Shown piece by piece: positions 15,736-24,259 of a stretch of 49,270 nucleotides of DNA. The notes below the pieces were generated by a model. It ran no database searches. It saw nothing but the letters and a program-made list of their open reading frames with translations, and was not told the DNA's origin. Location: the NCBI GenBank assembly GCA_024695815.1, contig JAILHK010000018.1, positions 1 to 49,270 on the forward strand, read 5' to 3'. The position numbers were made by a program, and so were the translations under genes. Numbering within the stretch: position 1 is the stretch's first letter; each line of letters opens with the position of its first letter. This DNA is from Prevotella sp. (GTDB lineage Bacteria; Bacteroidota; Bacteroidia; Bacteroidales; Bacteroidaceae).

Positions 15736-17466
15736 ATGGCAAATTATTATAGCGATCATCCTGAGATCGGGTTCTACTTGAACCACCCCCTGATGGCTCG
15801 TATCGTTGAGTTGAAAGAAAAGGGGTTCGCTGATGCGAAAGAATATGACTACGCCCCCGTCGATCTGGGCGATGCCATCGAGAACTACAAGCAGATTCTC
15901 GACATCACAGGCGACGTGGCTGCCAATATCATCGAGCCAAACTCTGAGAGTGTCGACCTGGAAGGTCCTCATCTCGAGAACGGCCGTATGATCTACGCCT
16001 CTAAGACTTACGAGAACCTCGACGCCACCCGTAAGGCAGGTCTGTGGGGTGTTTCTATGCCTCGTCGCTACGGTGGTTTGAACCTGCCTAACGCTGTGTT
16101 CTCAATGCTCTCTGAGATGATTTCGGCCGCTGATGCCGGTTTCCAGAACATCTGGAGCCTGCAGAGCTGTATCGACACTCTGTATGAGTTCGGTTCAGAG
16201 GAGCAGCGCCAGAAGTATATCCCCCGCGTTTGCGCTGGTGAGGGTATGTCTATGGACCTGACTGAACCTGATGCCGGTTCTGACCTGCAGCGCGTGATGC
16301 TGAAGGCTACCTTCGATGAGAAGGAGAACTGCTGGCGTCTGAACGGTGTGAAGCGTTTCATCACCAATGGCGATAGCGACATCCACCTCGTGCTGGCTCG
16401 TTCTGAGGAAGGCACTAAGGACGGACGCGGTCTGTCTATGTTCATCTACGACAAGCGCCAGGGCGGTGTTGACGTTCGTCACATCGAGCACAAGCTGGGT
16501 ATCCATGGTTCACCCACCTGTGAGCTGACGTATAAGAATGCTAAGGCAGAGCTCTGCGGTAGCACTCGTCTGGGTCTGATCAAGTACGTGATGGCTCTGA
16601 TGAACGGTGCCCGTCTGGGTATCGCCGCACAGAGCGTAGGTGTAGAGCAGGAGGCTTACAACGAGGGATTGGCTTACGCCAAGGAGCGTCAGCAGTTTGG
16701 TGACAAGATTATCAACTTCCCCGCTGTCTATGACATGCTCTCTCGCATGAAGGCCAAGCTCGATGCCGGTCGTGCATTGCTCTATGAGACAGCCGCTTAT
16801 GTAGATATCTACAAGTGTCTGGAGGATATCGAGCGCGACCGCAAACTTACGCCCGAGGAGAAGCAGGAGTTGAAGAAATATCAGCGTTTGGCTGACGCTT
16901 TCACGCCACTGGCCAAGGGTATGAACTCTGAGTATGCCAACCAGAACGCATATGATGCTATCAGCATCCACGGTGGTTCGGGCTTCATCATGGAGTACAA
17001 GAGCCAGCGCCTGTTCCGCGACGCACGTATCTTCTCTATCTACGAGGGTACCACTCAGTTGCAGGTTGTAGCTGCTATCCGTTACATCACTAACGGCACC
17101 ATGATGAACAACATCAAGGAGATGCTGGCAGGTCTTGAGGTGAGCGACAGTCTGAAGAACCTGAAGGCTCGCGTAGAAAAGCTCGTTCCTGTTTACGAGG
17201 AGGCTCTGAACACTGTGAAAGCTCTCGACAATCAGGATGCTCACGACTTCTTGGCTCGCCGTCTGTACGACATGACTGCCGAGATCGTGATGAGTCTGCT
17301 CATCCTCCGCGATGCCACCAAGGCACCAGAGCTTTTCGAGAAGAGTGCCAACGTATATGTTCGCATGACCGAGGAAGATGTTTGCGGTAAGGCTGCATAC
17401 ATCAAGAACTTCCAGGTAGAAGACCTCAAGAACTTCCGCGCTGTAGAGAAAGAAGTAGCTGAGTAA
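15736..17466 (+). CDS. Acyl-CoA dehydrogenase family protein
   Basis: An FAD enzyme that oxidises acyl-CoA thioesters and hands electrons to ETF. The 576 residues include the N-terminal helical domain, the middle beta domain (MDLTEPDAGSDLQ, GVKRFITNGD, LGIHGSPTCEL) and the C-terminal helical domain (GARLGIAAQSVGVEQEAYN, ERQQFG, IHGGSGF, IYEGTTQLQ). The Glu of YEGTTQ is at the usual catalytic or FAD-contact position. An extension of about 110 residues follows, as in the long type common in Bacteroidetes. The frame opens earlier, at 15652, but that part overlaps the preceding ORF, so the ATG at 15736 (MANYYSDHPE) is used. The operon ends in the strong terminator at 17489-17523. Confidence 0.93.
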   Translation: MANYYSDHPEIGFYLNHPLMARIVELKEKGFADAKEYDYAPVDLGDAIENYKQILDITGDVAANIIEPNSESVDLEGPHLENGRMIYASKTYENLDATRKAGLWGVSMPRRYGGLNLPNAVFSMLSEMISAADAGFQNIWSLQSCIDTLYEFGSEEQRQKYIPRVCAGEGMSMDLTEPDAGSDLQRVMLKATFDEKENCWRLNGVKRFITNGDSDIHLVLARSEEGTKDGRGLSMFIYDKRQGGVDVRHIEHKLGIHGSPTCELTYKNAKAELCGSTRLGLIKYVMALMNGARLGIAAQSVGVEQEAYNEGLAYAKERQQFGDKIINFPAVYDMLSRMKAKLDAGRALLYETAAYVDIYKCLEDIERDRKLTPEEKQELKKYQRLADAFTPLAKGMNSEYANQNAYDAISIHGGSGFIMEYKSQRLFRDARIFSIYEGTTQLQVVAAIRYITNGTMMNNIKEMLAGLEVSDSLKNLKARVEKLVPVYEEALNTVKALDNQDAHDFLARRLYDMTAEIVMSLLILRDATKAPELFEKSANVYVRMTEEDVCGKAAYIKNFQVEDLKNFRAVEKEVAE

Positions 17467-17488
17467 GCTATTCCCATATACACAAAAG

Positions 17489-17523
17489 AATAGGAGCATC
17501 CTGCATATCAGGATGCTCCTATT
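17489..17523 (+). terminator. Intrinsic terminator of the etf operon
   Basis: A perfect 15-bp stem (AATAGGAGCATCCTG and its complement) with a CATAT loop is followed by TTATTATTTA. Being A/T-flanked on both sides, it can also end the convergent guanine deaminase transcript. Confidence 0.92.
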
Positions 17524-17563
17524 TTATTATTTATCGAGCTATCGTAGTGATCTTAATTGTAGG

Positions 17564-18871
17564 CTAAAGCACCTTGGGCTCTGCCACCTCACGACCGCGA
17601 CAGAAGCGGTGGAGAATCTGCCGGTCGTCGCCTACATAGATGAAACGCTCGAGGCGATGAGGTAATGAATACTCGTCTGGATAAAGCACGCTGTCGTCTA
17701 TGACCAAAGCATCGAACTCGTAGCCGGGCTCAAAGCTGCCCACCTTACCAAAGAACGAGCCAGCCGACTTAGTGGCAATCCAGAATACCTCGGGCAGCGT
17801 GAGGAATGCCTTGCTGTGGTCTTGCTGATAGTGCATCTTGCTGACCTGGATAGCATAGACCAACATGCGGAACATGTTGAGATCGTGTCCGCCACTGATG
17901 TCACTGCCAAGGCCTATACGAAGACCTTCGTCGAGTAACGAACGGATGGGCGCCAAGCCCGACGAGAGGTTGAAGTTGGACGTGGGACAATGGGCCACCA
18001 TCACTTTGTTTTTCTTCATCAGTTCCAACTCTTTTCCATGTGTCCACACGCAATGGGCCATGATGGTGGGCGTCTGTCCGAAAAGGCCATAGCGATTGTA
18101 GGCATCACCATAGCTCTCGCTTTCCGGCTCCAGTTCTTGTACCCATGCTATCTCAGAAGTATTCTCAGACAGGTGCGACTGTACGGGCAAATGGTATTTC
18201 TCGGCCAACATGCCGCAAGCCTTCAGGAGCTCGGGGGTGCAAGAAGGAACAAAGCGAGGCGTGATGATGGGACGGACGAGAGGAGGACAGGCCTCACTAA
18301 CATCCCCTCTCCCAGAGGCAAGAGGATAAAAATCCTTAATGAGCTGCTCTTGACCTTGCATGTAGGCATCGACATCCTCAGAGAGGTTGTCCGGACAGTT
18401 GCGGTTCATAGCCACCTTGCCGACCATGGCGCCCAGACCTGCCTCCTGATAGAGTTGCATCAGACGACGAGTGCTGTCGGTATGCACCGTGCCGAAGACC
18501 ACGCTACGCATGGTACCAAAGAGCCACTGCGTGTGGAGGAAACGGCGATACATACGTTCGGCATATTCCACATCGGCATACTTGGCTTCTTCGGGGAAGG
18601 TGTAGTTCTGCAGCCACGGCAACAGCTCCAGATCCATAGCAACGCCTTGGTTGTGGACCTGGGGGGCATGGACATGCATATCGTTCATAGCGGGTATCAG
18701 CAAGCGATTGCCGAAGTCAACGACCTCAGCACCGTCTGCGTCTAAATCTGACAAGCTTGAAGCCACACCTGTCACAATACCGCCGTCAACAGCAATATAT
18801 CCGTTTTCGAAGACTTCGAAACAATCTTTTTCTTTCGTAAAGAGAATATGTGCCTTATATACTTTTTTCAT
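17564..18871 (-). CDS. guaD: Guanine deaminase (amidohydrolase superfamily)
   Basis: Converts guanine to xanthine and ammonia. The 435-residue protein has the zinc site pattern of the family: HVH in the N-terminal MNDMHVHAPQ, His in QSHLSENTSEI, His in MAHCVWTH, and Asp in LGSDISGGHDLN. The signature VAHCPTSNFNLSSGLAPIR is diagnostic for guanine deaminase. Between FYP and LVRPIITPRFVPSC there are about 15 extra residues (ASGRGDVSEACPP), encoded by a GC-rich palindromic stretch at 18291-18325, probably an inserted element kept in frame. ATG 18871 is preferred to an upstream in-frame start at 18910, because the -7 box at 18908-18915 covers the latter. The gene is monocistronic and divergent from the SGNH gene of block B. 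Confidence 0.93.
   Translation of the reverse strand: MKKVYKAHILFTKEKDCFEVFENGYIAVDGGIVTGVASSLSDLDADGAEVVDFGNRLLIPAMNDMHVHAPQVHNQGVAMDLELLPWLQNYTFPEEAKYADVEYAERMYRRFLHTQWLFGTMRSVVFGTVHTDSTRRLMQLYQEAGLGAMVGKVAMNRNCPDNLSEDVDAYMQGQEQLIKDFYPLASGRGDVSEACPPLVRPIITPRFVPSCTPELLKACGMLAEKYHLPVQSHLSENTSEIAWVQELEPESESYGDAYNRYGLFGQTPTIMAHCVWTHGKELELMKKNKVMVAHCPTSNFNLSSGLAPIRSLLDEGLRIGLGSDISGGHDLNMFRMLVYAIQVSKMHYQQDHSKAFLTLPEVFWIATKSAGSFFGKVGSFEPGYEFDALVIDDSVLYPDEYSLPHRLERFIYVGDDRQILHRFCRGREVAEPKVL
18291..18325. repeat. GC-rich palindromic insertion within guaD
   Basis: GCCTCACTAACATCCCC is followed by TCTCCCAGAGGCAAGAGG. The core CCTCTGGGAGAGG (minus strand) is a perfect short hairpin. The GCCTCAC..CCCCTC half resembles the element at 142-170. 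It is translated in frame inside an otherwise conserved enzyme. Confidence 0.5.
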
Positions 18872-18907
18872 AGCGTAAAGATATGATGATTCATTAGTTC
18901 TCGGTTG

Positions 18908-18915
18908 CAAAGATA
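18908..18915 (-). promoter_or_regulatory. -7 promoter box for guaD
   Basis: TATCTTTG on the minus strand, 37 nt before ATG 18871. Confidence 0.6.
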
Positions 18916-18958
18916 CGAAAAAAAAGGAATAATAACACGGATAGTCGAAAAAAAGTAG

Positions 18959-18966
18959 TATCTTTG
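18959..18966 (+). promoter_or_regulatory. -7 promoter box for SGNH hydrolase copy B
   Basis: TATCTTTG followed by GCAGCC, 33 nt before ATG 19000. The same box precedes copy A. Confidence 0.6.
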
Positions 18967-18999
18967 CAGCCTACACAACTAATCATATTACAAGCTACA

Positions 19000-20694
19000 A
19001 TGACAAAGAAACTACTTTCTACTGTGACGGCCTTGATGCTAGGACTGACTGCCTCTGCACAAGGCTTCGACAACCTGCCAGACCCTATCGAAGATGTCAA
19101 CAAGGTGGTGGACAACACACCCGACTCTATTGCCAAGGCTCTGATGTCGCGCCCAGCGCCCGGCAGCAGTCGCAAAGGCCATAACCCCGTATTGTATCTT
19201 ATTGGCAATTCAACGATGCGTAACGGCACTAAGGGCAACGGATCCAATGGTCAATGGGGCTGGGGCTACTTTGCCAACAAATACTTTGACGAATCAAAGA
19301 TTACGGTAGAGAATCAGGCTCTGGGCGGCATGTCAACACGTACGTTCTATACCGACCTGTGGCCTGCTGTCCGCGAGGCACTGCAACCCGGCGACTGGGT
19401 CATCGTGTCGATTGGACATAACGACAATGGCGAATTCTTTGACCAAAAGCGCGCACGTGCCGTGATTCCCGGTGTTGACCCCGACACCATGTATGTTGGT
19501 TTCAACCAGCGCACACAGAAGACGGATACAGTCTATTCATACGGTGCCTATCTGCATCGCTACATCTCGGAAATCAGAGCCAAAGGTGCTAACCCCATTC
19601 TGATGTCGCTGACACCACGCGATGCGTACAACGACAAAGGTAAGATTGTACGCAAGCCCCACTCTATGTGGGCAGCATACATGGCTGCCGTAGAAGGGGT
19701 ACCATACGTTGACCTGAACGAACGAAGTGGTCAGAAGCTGGACAGCTATAGTCATTGGAAAGAGCAGTATCACTTCTTGGGCGACAAGATACACACGTCG
19801 AAGTTTGGTGCAGAGATGAATGCCCGCTCTGCAGCCGAGGGGCTGTGGGAGAGCCAGAACCCACAGTTGAAGTCACTGCAAGCCATGATGAAGAACGTAG
19901 AGCCTGAGGTCTATCGCGTAGATCGCAGCAGCGGCAAACCTGCAGTCTTCTTTACTGGCGACTCTACCGTGAAGAATGCCGACAAGGAAGAAGACGGCAT
20001 GTGGGGATGGGCCGCACAGGCCGCCACCGTGTTCGACGAGTCAAAGATTACGCTTGTCAACGCTGCACGTGCCGGACGCTCCACCCGTTCGTTCATTCGC
20101 GAAGGTCTGTGGGATAAGGTTTACAATTCGCTGCAGCCAGGCGACTTCGTGACCATCCAGTTTGGCCACAACGACATCTGTCCTATCACCGATGCTAAAG
20201 CTCGCGGCGTGATTCCCGGCACGAAAGACACACTGCACGTCTATCACCTGGACAACGACACCTACGAGGTGGTTTACTCGTTTGGCTGGTATCTGAAAAA
20301 GATGATTGACGACGTACGCGAGAAGGGTGCCACACCCATTCTGGTGTCGCTGACGCCACGCAACGAGTGGCCCGGTGGAAAGGTGGAGCGTCGCGACGAC
20401 TCCTATGGTAAATGGTATCGCGAGGTGGTGGCTGAAACCGGCGTAGAGTTTGTGGATATGCACAACATCTCGGCCAACTTCCTCGACAAGAAGTTCAGTG
20501 TGAAGAAGTTGCCTGCCGACAAGGCAAAAGCGCAAGCTAAAATAGCACAGATCAAAGAGAAGGCCGGTGCCAAATACTTCAAGAAAGACCATACGCACGC
20601 CTCGAAGCTGGGAGCACAGATGAACGCCCAGTCGATGGCTAAGGGACTGCGTGCCAACGGATCTGAGCTAGCTAAATACCTGAAGAAAAAGTAG
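19000..20694 (+). CDS. Secreted tandem-domain SGNH/GDSL hydrolase, copy B
   Basis: A 564-residue homologue of the protein at 9198-10850, with a signal peptide (about 1-20, ending LTASAQ) and two SGNH domains. Domain 1: LIGNSTMRNG, GGMSTRTFYTDLWPAV, SIGHND. Domain 2: FTGDSTVKNADK, GRSTRSF, FGHND and a C-terminal DHTHAS. Between the last two blocks it has an Ala/Lys-rich stretch (PADKAKAQAKIAQ) not present in copy A. ATG 19000 is chosen because the -7 box covers the earlier part of the frame. Unlike copy A, it runs in the same direction as its adjacent dnaG. Acetylesterase activity on pectin-type glycans is a family-based guess. Confidence 0.85.
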   Translation: MTKKLLSTVTALMLGLTASAQGFDNLPDPIEDVNKVVDNTPDSIAKALMSRPAPGSSRKGHNPVLYLIGNSTMRNGTKGNGSNGQWGWGYFANKYFDESKITVENQALGGMSTRTFYTDLWPAVREALQPGDWVIVSIGHNDNGEFFDQKRARAVIPGVDPDTMYVGFNQRTQKTDTVYSYGAYLHRYISEIRAKGANPILMSLTPRDAYNDKGKIVRKPHSMWAAYMAAVEGVPYVDLNERSGQKLDSYSHWKEQYHFLGDKIHTSKFGAEMNARSAAEGLWESQNPQLKSLQAMMKNVEPEVYRVDRSSGKPAVFFTGDSTVKNADKEEDGMWGWAAQAATVFDESKITLVNAARAGRSTRSFIREGLWDKVYNSLQPGDFVTIQFGHNDICPITDAKARGVIPGTKDTLHVYHLDNDTYEVVYSFGWYLKKMIDDVREKGATPILVSLTPRNEWPGGKVERRDDSYGKWYREVVAETGVEFVDMHNISANFLDKKFSVKKLPADKAKAQAKIAQIKEKAGAKYFKKDHTHASKLGAQMNAQSMAKGLRANGSELAKYLKKK

Positions 20695-20782
20695 GGTTAC
20701 GGCAAACCGTTAGTTTGGTTACGGCAAACCATAACTTTGACTACGGGAAACCATAGGTTTCGTTACGGCAAAGCAGAGGTTT
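20695..20782 (+). repeat. Four-unit 22-bp tandem repeat after the SGNH gene
   Basis: Units start at 20695, 20717, 20739 and 20761, each close to GGTTACGGCAAACCATAGTT plus T. Unit 1 begins the base after the SGNH stop codon. Each unit contains an AAACC...GGTTT-like half dyad, perfect in unit 3 (AAACCATAGGTTT). No spacers separate the units, so this is not a CRISPR array. Confidence 0.85.
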
Positions 20783-20812
20783 GGCGATACTATACAAATC
20801 GCAGCATACTGA

Positions 20813-20852
20813 GTGGGGAAAAAACCAAGAATACTTTTGGTTTTTTTCCCAC
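20813..20852 (+). terminator. Strong hairpin between SGNH copy B and dnaG copy B
   Basis: GTGGGG, AAAAAACCAA, loop GAATACTT, TTGGTTTTTTT, CCCAC: a 16-bp stem with one G-T pair. The T-run lies inside the descending arm rather than after it. It may terminate the SGNH transcript, or serve as a dyad operator in the dnaG -33 region, since the dnaG -7 box begins 8 bp later. Confidence 0.65.
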
Positions 20853-20859
20853 TTATTAT

Positions 20860-20867
20860 TAACTTTG
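20860..20867 (+). promoter_or_regulatory. -7 promoter box for dnaG copy B
   Basis: TAACTTTG with its last base only 5 nt before the ATG at 20872. By the usual spacing the transcript would begin at or next to the ATG itself. Confidence 0.6.
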
Positions 20868-20871
20868 CAGC

Positions 20872-22815
20872 ATGATTGACAGAGCGACCGTCGAGAAGAT
20901 TGTAGACGCAGCAAGAATCGTTGATGTGGTTGGAGAGTTCGTAACGCTGAAGAAAAGCGGTGTGAACTATAAGGGACTTTGTCCTTTCCATGACGACCGT
21001 AACCCTTCGTTCATGGTGTCACCATCAAAAAACATCTGTCATTGTTTCGTGTGTGGTAAGGGTGGTACGCCTGCCAACTTCTTGATGGAACACGAGCAGA
21101 TTACCTACCCCGAAGCCCTGCGCTGGTTGGCTAAGAAGTACAACATTGAAATCGTTGAAAAAGAGCTGACCGACGAAGAGCGACAGGAACAGAATGACCG
21201 CGAGTCGATGTTCATTGTCAACGAGTGGGCCAAGGACTATTTCCACAACATTCTTCTGAACGATCCCGACGGACTGGCCATCGGCAAACAGTATTTCCGC
21301 AGCCGTGGCATCCGCGATGACATCATAGAGAAATTCCAGTTGGGCTACTCGCCCCAGAAGCGCGATGCCCTTTTGCTGGCATCCAAGGAGAAAGGCTACA
21401 AGCAGGAATTCCTCTTTAAAACCGGCTTATGCATAGAGAACGAACGCGGCGCCTACGACCGTTATAGCGGGCGCGCCATCTTCCCGTGGTTCAACATCAG
21501 TGGCAAGGTGGTGGCCTTCGGCGGACGTGTGCTGGACTCACGCACCAAGGGCGTTGCACAGAAATATGTCAACTCGCCCGACTCAGACATCTATCACAAG
21601 GAGCGCGAACTCTATGGTCTCTACCAGGCCAAGCGCGCCATTGTGAAGGAAGATATGGTGTTCATGGTGGAAGGCTACACCGATGTCATCGCCATGCATC
21701 AGGCTGGCATAGAGAACGTGGTGGCCAACAGTGGCACAGCGCTTTCTACCCACCAGATTCACATGCTGCACCGCTTCACCAACAACATCACGCTGCTCTA
21801 CGACGGTGACGAAGCTGGTATCCATGCTGCCATGCGTGGTACCGACATGCTGTTGGCTCAAGGCATGAACATACGTGTACTGCTGTTGCCCGACGGCGAC
21901 GACCCCGACTCGTTTGCCCGCAAGCACTCTACCGAAGAGCTGAAGAAATACATCAACGAGAACCAAACGGACTTCATCACCTTCAAGAGCCGGCTGACCG
22001 TCGAGAATGTGACGGATCCCATCAAGCGTTCGGAAGCTATCGTTGGCATACTTAAAAGCATCTCGGTGATTCCCGACAACATTCTGCGCAATGAGTACAC
22101 CAGCAACCTGTCGCACCGCCTCAACATCAAGGAGGAAACGCTCATTGCTGAGATGAACAAATGCATCAGCAAGAATGTAGAGGAGAAGAAGAAAGAGCAA
22201 GAACGCGAGGAACAGAAAGAGGAGAATAGTGCCGACAACGACATACAGCCTCTCACCCTTCACACCGCCGCAGAACAATCCACGCAGGTGGAACTGATGT
22301 TGGTTAGGGAGATTGTGCGACATGGCAGCGACATCATATATAAAGATGTGGCGACAGAAGACGGACAGACCATATCGCTCACCGTAGCACAATATATCCA
22401 ATACGACCTCAGTCAGGATGGTATCACCTTTGTGAACCCAATCTACAACAAGATTTTAGAGGAAGCTGTGGTACAATGCGAGAAACCCGACTTCAAATCG
22501 CAAATCTACTTCTGCAGCCATCCCGACATACAAATCAGTAAGTTGGCCACCCAGTTGGCTATCGACCGACATCAGCTGGGCGGACGTTTCTCTATTGAGG
22601 ACGACGAGCAGAACTTACGCCAGCGCGTGCTGCACCTCATCATGGACTACCGCATGAACATCATGGAAAACAAGCTGAAGGAGATTAATCAGCAACTGAA
22701 ACAGGTGAACGGTGATATGCAGCGCACCATGGAACTGCTCAAGGAGCACGTGAAGATTAAAGAGCTGCGCGACGCATTGGCCAAGAACCTGGGCAGCGAT
22801 CTGATTCTGAAATAA
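20872..22815 (+). CDS. dnaG: DNA primase DnaG (copy B)
   Basis: A second full-length primase, 647 residues, with CHC2 ligands C37, H40, C58, C61, the TOPRIM motifs VFMVEGYTDVIAMH and LLYDGDEAG, and a helicase-binding C-terminus. It aligns with copy A from residue 1, with long identical runs (for example EQITYPEALRWLAKKYNIEI and GIENVVANSGTALS). The greatest divergence is in the charged linker (about 430-470) and the last 180 residues. Neither copy shows decay. It is followed by cls after 22 bp, as in block A, but the block is inverted. Confidence 0.95.
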   Translation: MIDRATVEKIVDAARIVDVVGEFVTLKKSGVNYKGLCPFHDDRNPSFMVSPSKNICHCFVCGKGGTPANFLMEHEQITYPEALRWLAKKYNIEIVEKELTDEERQEQNDRESMFIVNEWAKDYFHNILLNDPDGLAIGKQYFRSRGIRDDIIEKFQLGYSPQKRDALLLASKEKGYKQEFLFKTGLCIENERGAYDRYSGRAIFPWFNISGKVVAFGGRVLDSRTKGVAQKYVNSPDSDIYHKERELYGLYQAKRAIVKEDMVFMVEGYTDVIAMHQAGIENVVANSGTALSTHQIHMLHRFTNNITLLYDGDEAGIHAAMRGTDMLLAQGMNIRVLLLPDGDDPDSFARKHSTEELKKYINENQTDFITFKSRLTVENVTDPIKRSEAIVGILKSISVIPDNILRNEYTSNLSHRLNIKEETLIAEMNKCISKNVEEKKKEQEREEQKEENSADNDIQPLTLHTAAEQSTQVELMLVREIVRHGSDIIYKDVATEDGQTISLTVAQYIQYDLSQDGITFVNPIYNKILEEAVVQCEKPDFKSQIYFCSHPDIQISKLATQLAIDRHQLGGRFSIEDDEQNLRQRVLHLIMDYRMNIMENKLKEINQQLKQVNGDMQRTMELLKEHVKIKELRDALAKNLGSDLILK

Positions 22816-22837
22816 CTGCCTATAACACTAACAGCCT

Positions 22838-24259
22838 ATGTCAATCTATAGTATTATCATCCTCTTATACCAAGCCATTATCATCATCACCATCCTACAC
22901 GTGTTGATGGACAACCGACAACCATCGAAGACGATGGCTTGGGCACTGGTGATATACTTCATCCCACTGGTAGGACTGCTAGCCTACATCATCTTTGGCG
23001 TCAACACCCGCAAGGAGCGGATGGCCAGTCGACACACCATGGACCAGCTCACCAAACGCACCATGATAGAGTTTGTGGAGCAAGAGCACCTGCAGTTGCC
23101 TGAGTCTGAGACGCCACTCATAAACCTTTTCGTGAACCAAAGTTTTTCGTTGCCCTTCAACCACAACAAAATAGATATCTTGACCGACGGCTATGCTTTC
23201 TTTCTGTCTTTATTGCACGACATTGCCGCTGCCAAGGACCATATCCACATCGATGTCTATATCTTCGAAGACGACGCCTTGGGCCATCTGCTCACCGATG
23301 CACTGATAGACAAGGCACGACAGGGGGTAAAGGTAAGAATACTGTATGACGATGTGGGATGTTGGAGCGTGAAGACCAACTTCTACGAACGACTACGAAT
23401 GGAGGGTATCGAGGCAGAACCATTCATGCCCGTACGTATTCCTTCGTTTGCAAACAAGGTGAACTACCGCAACCACCGCAAGATATTTGTGGTCGATGGC
23501 AAAGTGGGATACATCGGCGGCATGAACATTGCCCTACGTTATGTGAAAGGACGTAAACATAGACCTTGGCGCGACACCATGTTGCGCATAGAGGGCAACG
23601 GTGTCTATTCGCTGCAGCGCACATTCCTCATCGATTGGTATTTTGTGGACAGAACGGTGCTGACCGACCGACGCTACTATCCCGAAGTCAACAAAGACCT
23701 GTCGGCAGACTGCATCGTACAAACGGTGACTAGCGAGCCATTAGCTGCCTATCCCGAAATCATGCAGGGTTACATGCACATCATCTCGTCTGCCCGGAAG
23801 TATCTATATATCGAGACACCTTACTTCCTGCCACCTGATGCCATTCTCTTTGCACTGAAGACGGCCGCTGCTGCCGGTGTTGACGTCAGGTTGATGACGC
23901 CCAGACATAGCGACGGACGACTGGTTGAATGGGGAAGCCGTTCTTTCCTGAAAGACATGGTAGATGCCGGCGTCAAAGTGTTACTCTATGAGAAAGGATT
24001 TCTGCACTCTAAATTCATGGTGTGCGACGACCGCATCGCCACCTGCGGCTCTACAAATGTAGATTTCCGCAGTCTGGAAAACAACTTCGAGGCAAACATG
24101 TTTGTCTATAACCAAGAGGTAGCCCACCGCATGAAACAAGTGTTTCTGGAAGACGAGAAGCAGACCATCGAACTGCGTACACTTCCTAAACGCATGCGTC
24201 CCAGTTTCCTGGCACGTTTAGGAGAGTCTATCGGCAGACTTATTTCTCCGGTGCTTTAA
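22838..24259 (+). CDS. cls: Cardiolipin synthase (copy B)
   Basis: A 473-residue paralogue of the protein at 5690-7120: two N-terminal TM helices around DNRQPSKTMAW, HRKIFVVDGKVGYIGG as the first HKD motif, and HSKFMVCDDRIATCGSTNVD as the second. It lies 22 bp downstream of dnaG copy B. Its last 20 bp overlap the convergent rsmD copy B, reproducing the geometry of block A. It is intact. Confidence 0.92.
   Translation: MSIYSIIILLYQAIIIITILHVLMDNRQPSKTMAWALVIYFIPLVGLLAYIIFGVNTRKERMASRHTMDQLTKRTMIEFVEQEHLQLPESETPLINLFVNQSFSLPFNHNKIDILTDGYAFFLSLLHDIAAAKDHIHIDVYIFEDDALGHLLTDALIDKARQGVKVRILYDDVGCWSVKTNFYERLRMEGIEAEPFMPVRIPSFANKVNYRNHRKIFVVDGKVGYIGGMNIALRYVKGRKHRPWRDTMLRIEGNGVYSLQRTFLIDWYFVDRTVLTDRRYYPEVNKDLSADCIVQTVTSEPLAAYPEIMQGYMHIISSARKYLYIETPYFLPPDAILFALKTAAAAGVDVRLMTPRHSDGRLVEWGSRSFLKDMVDAGVKVLLYEKGFLHSKFMVCDDRIATCGSTNVDFRSLENNFEANMFVYNQEVAHRMKQVFLEDEKQTIELRTLPKRMRPSFLARLGESIGRLISPVL

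Noticed and set aside
16510..17499. A 329-codon open frame on the minus strand across the acyl-CoA dehydrogenase
   Set aside because: It is a shadow of a strongly conserved plus-strand enzyme. Its translation has no family signature.
20695..20782. CRISPR array
   Set aside because: The 22-bp units are directly adjacent with no spacers, and there are no cas genes in the window.
21583..22401. A 272-codon minus-strand frame inside dnaG copy B
   Set aside because: It is an antisense shadow produced by codon bias. The primase reading carries all the motifs.
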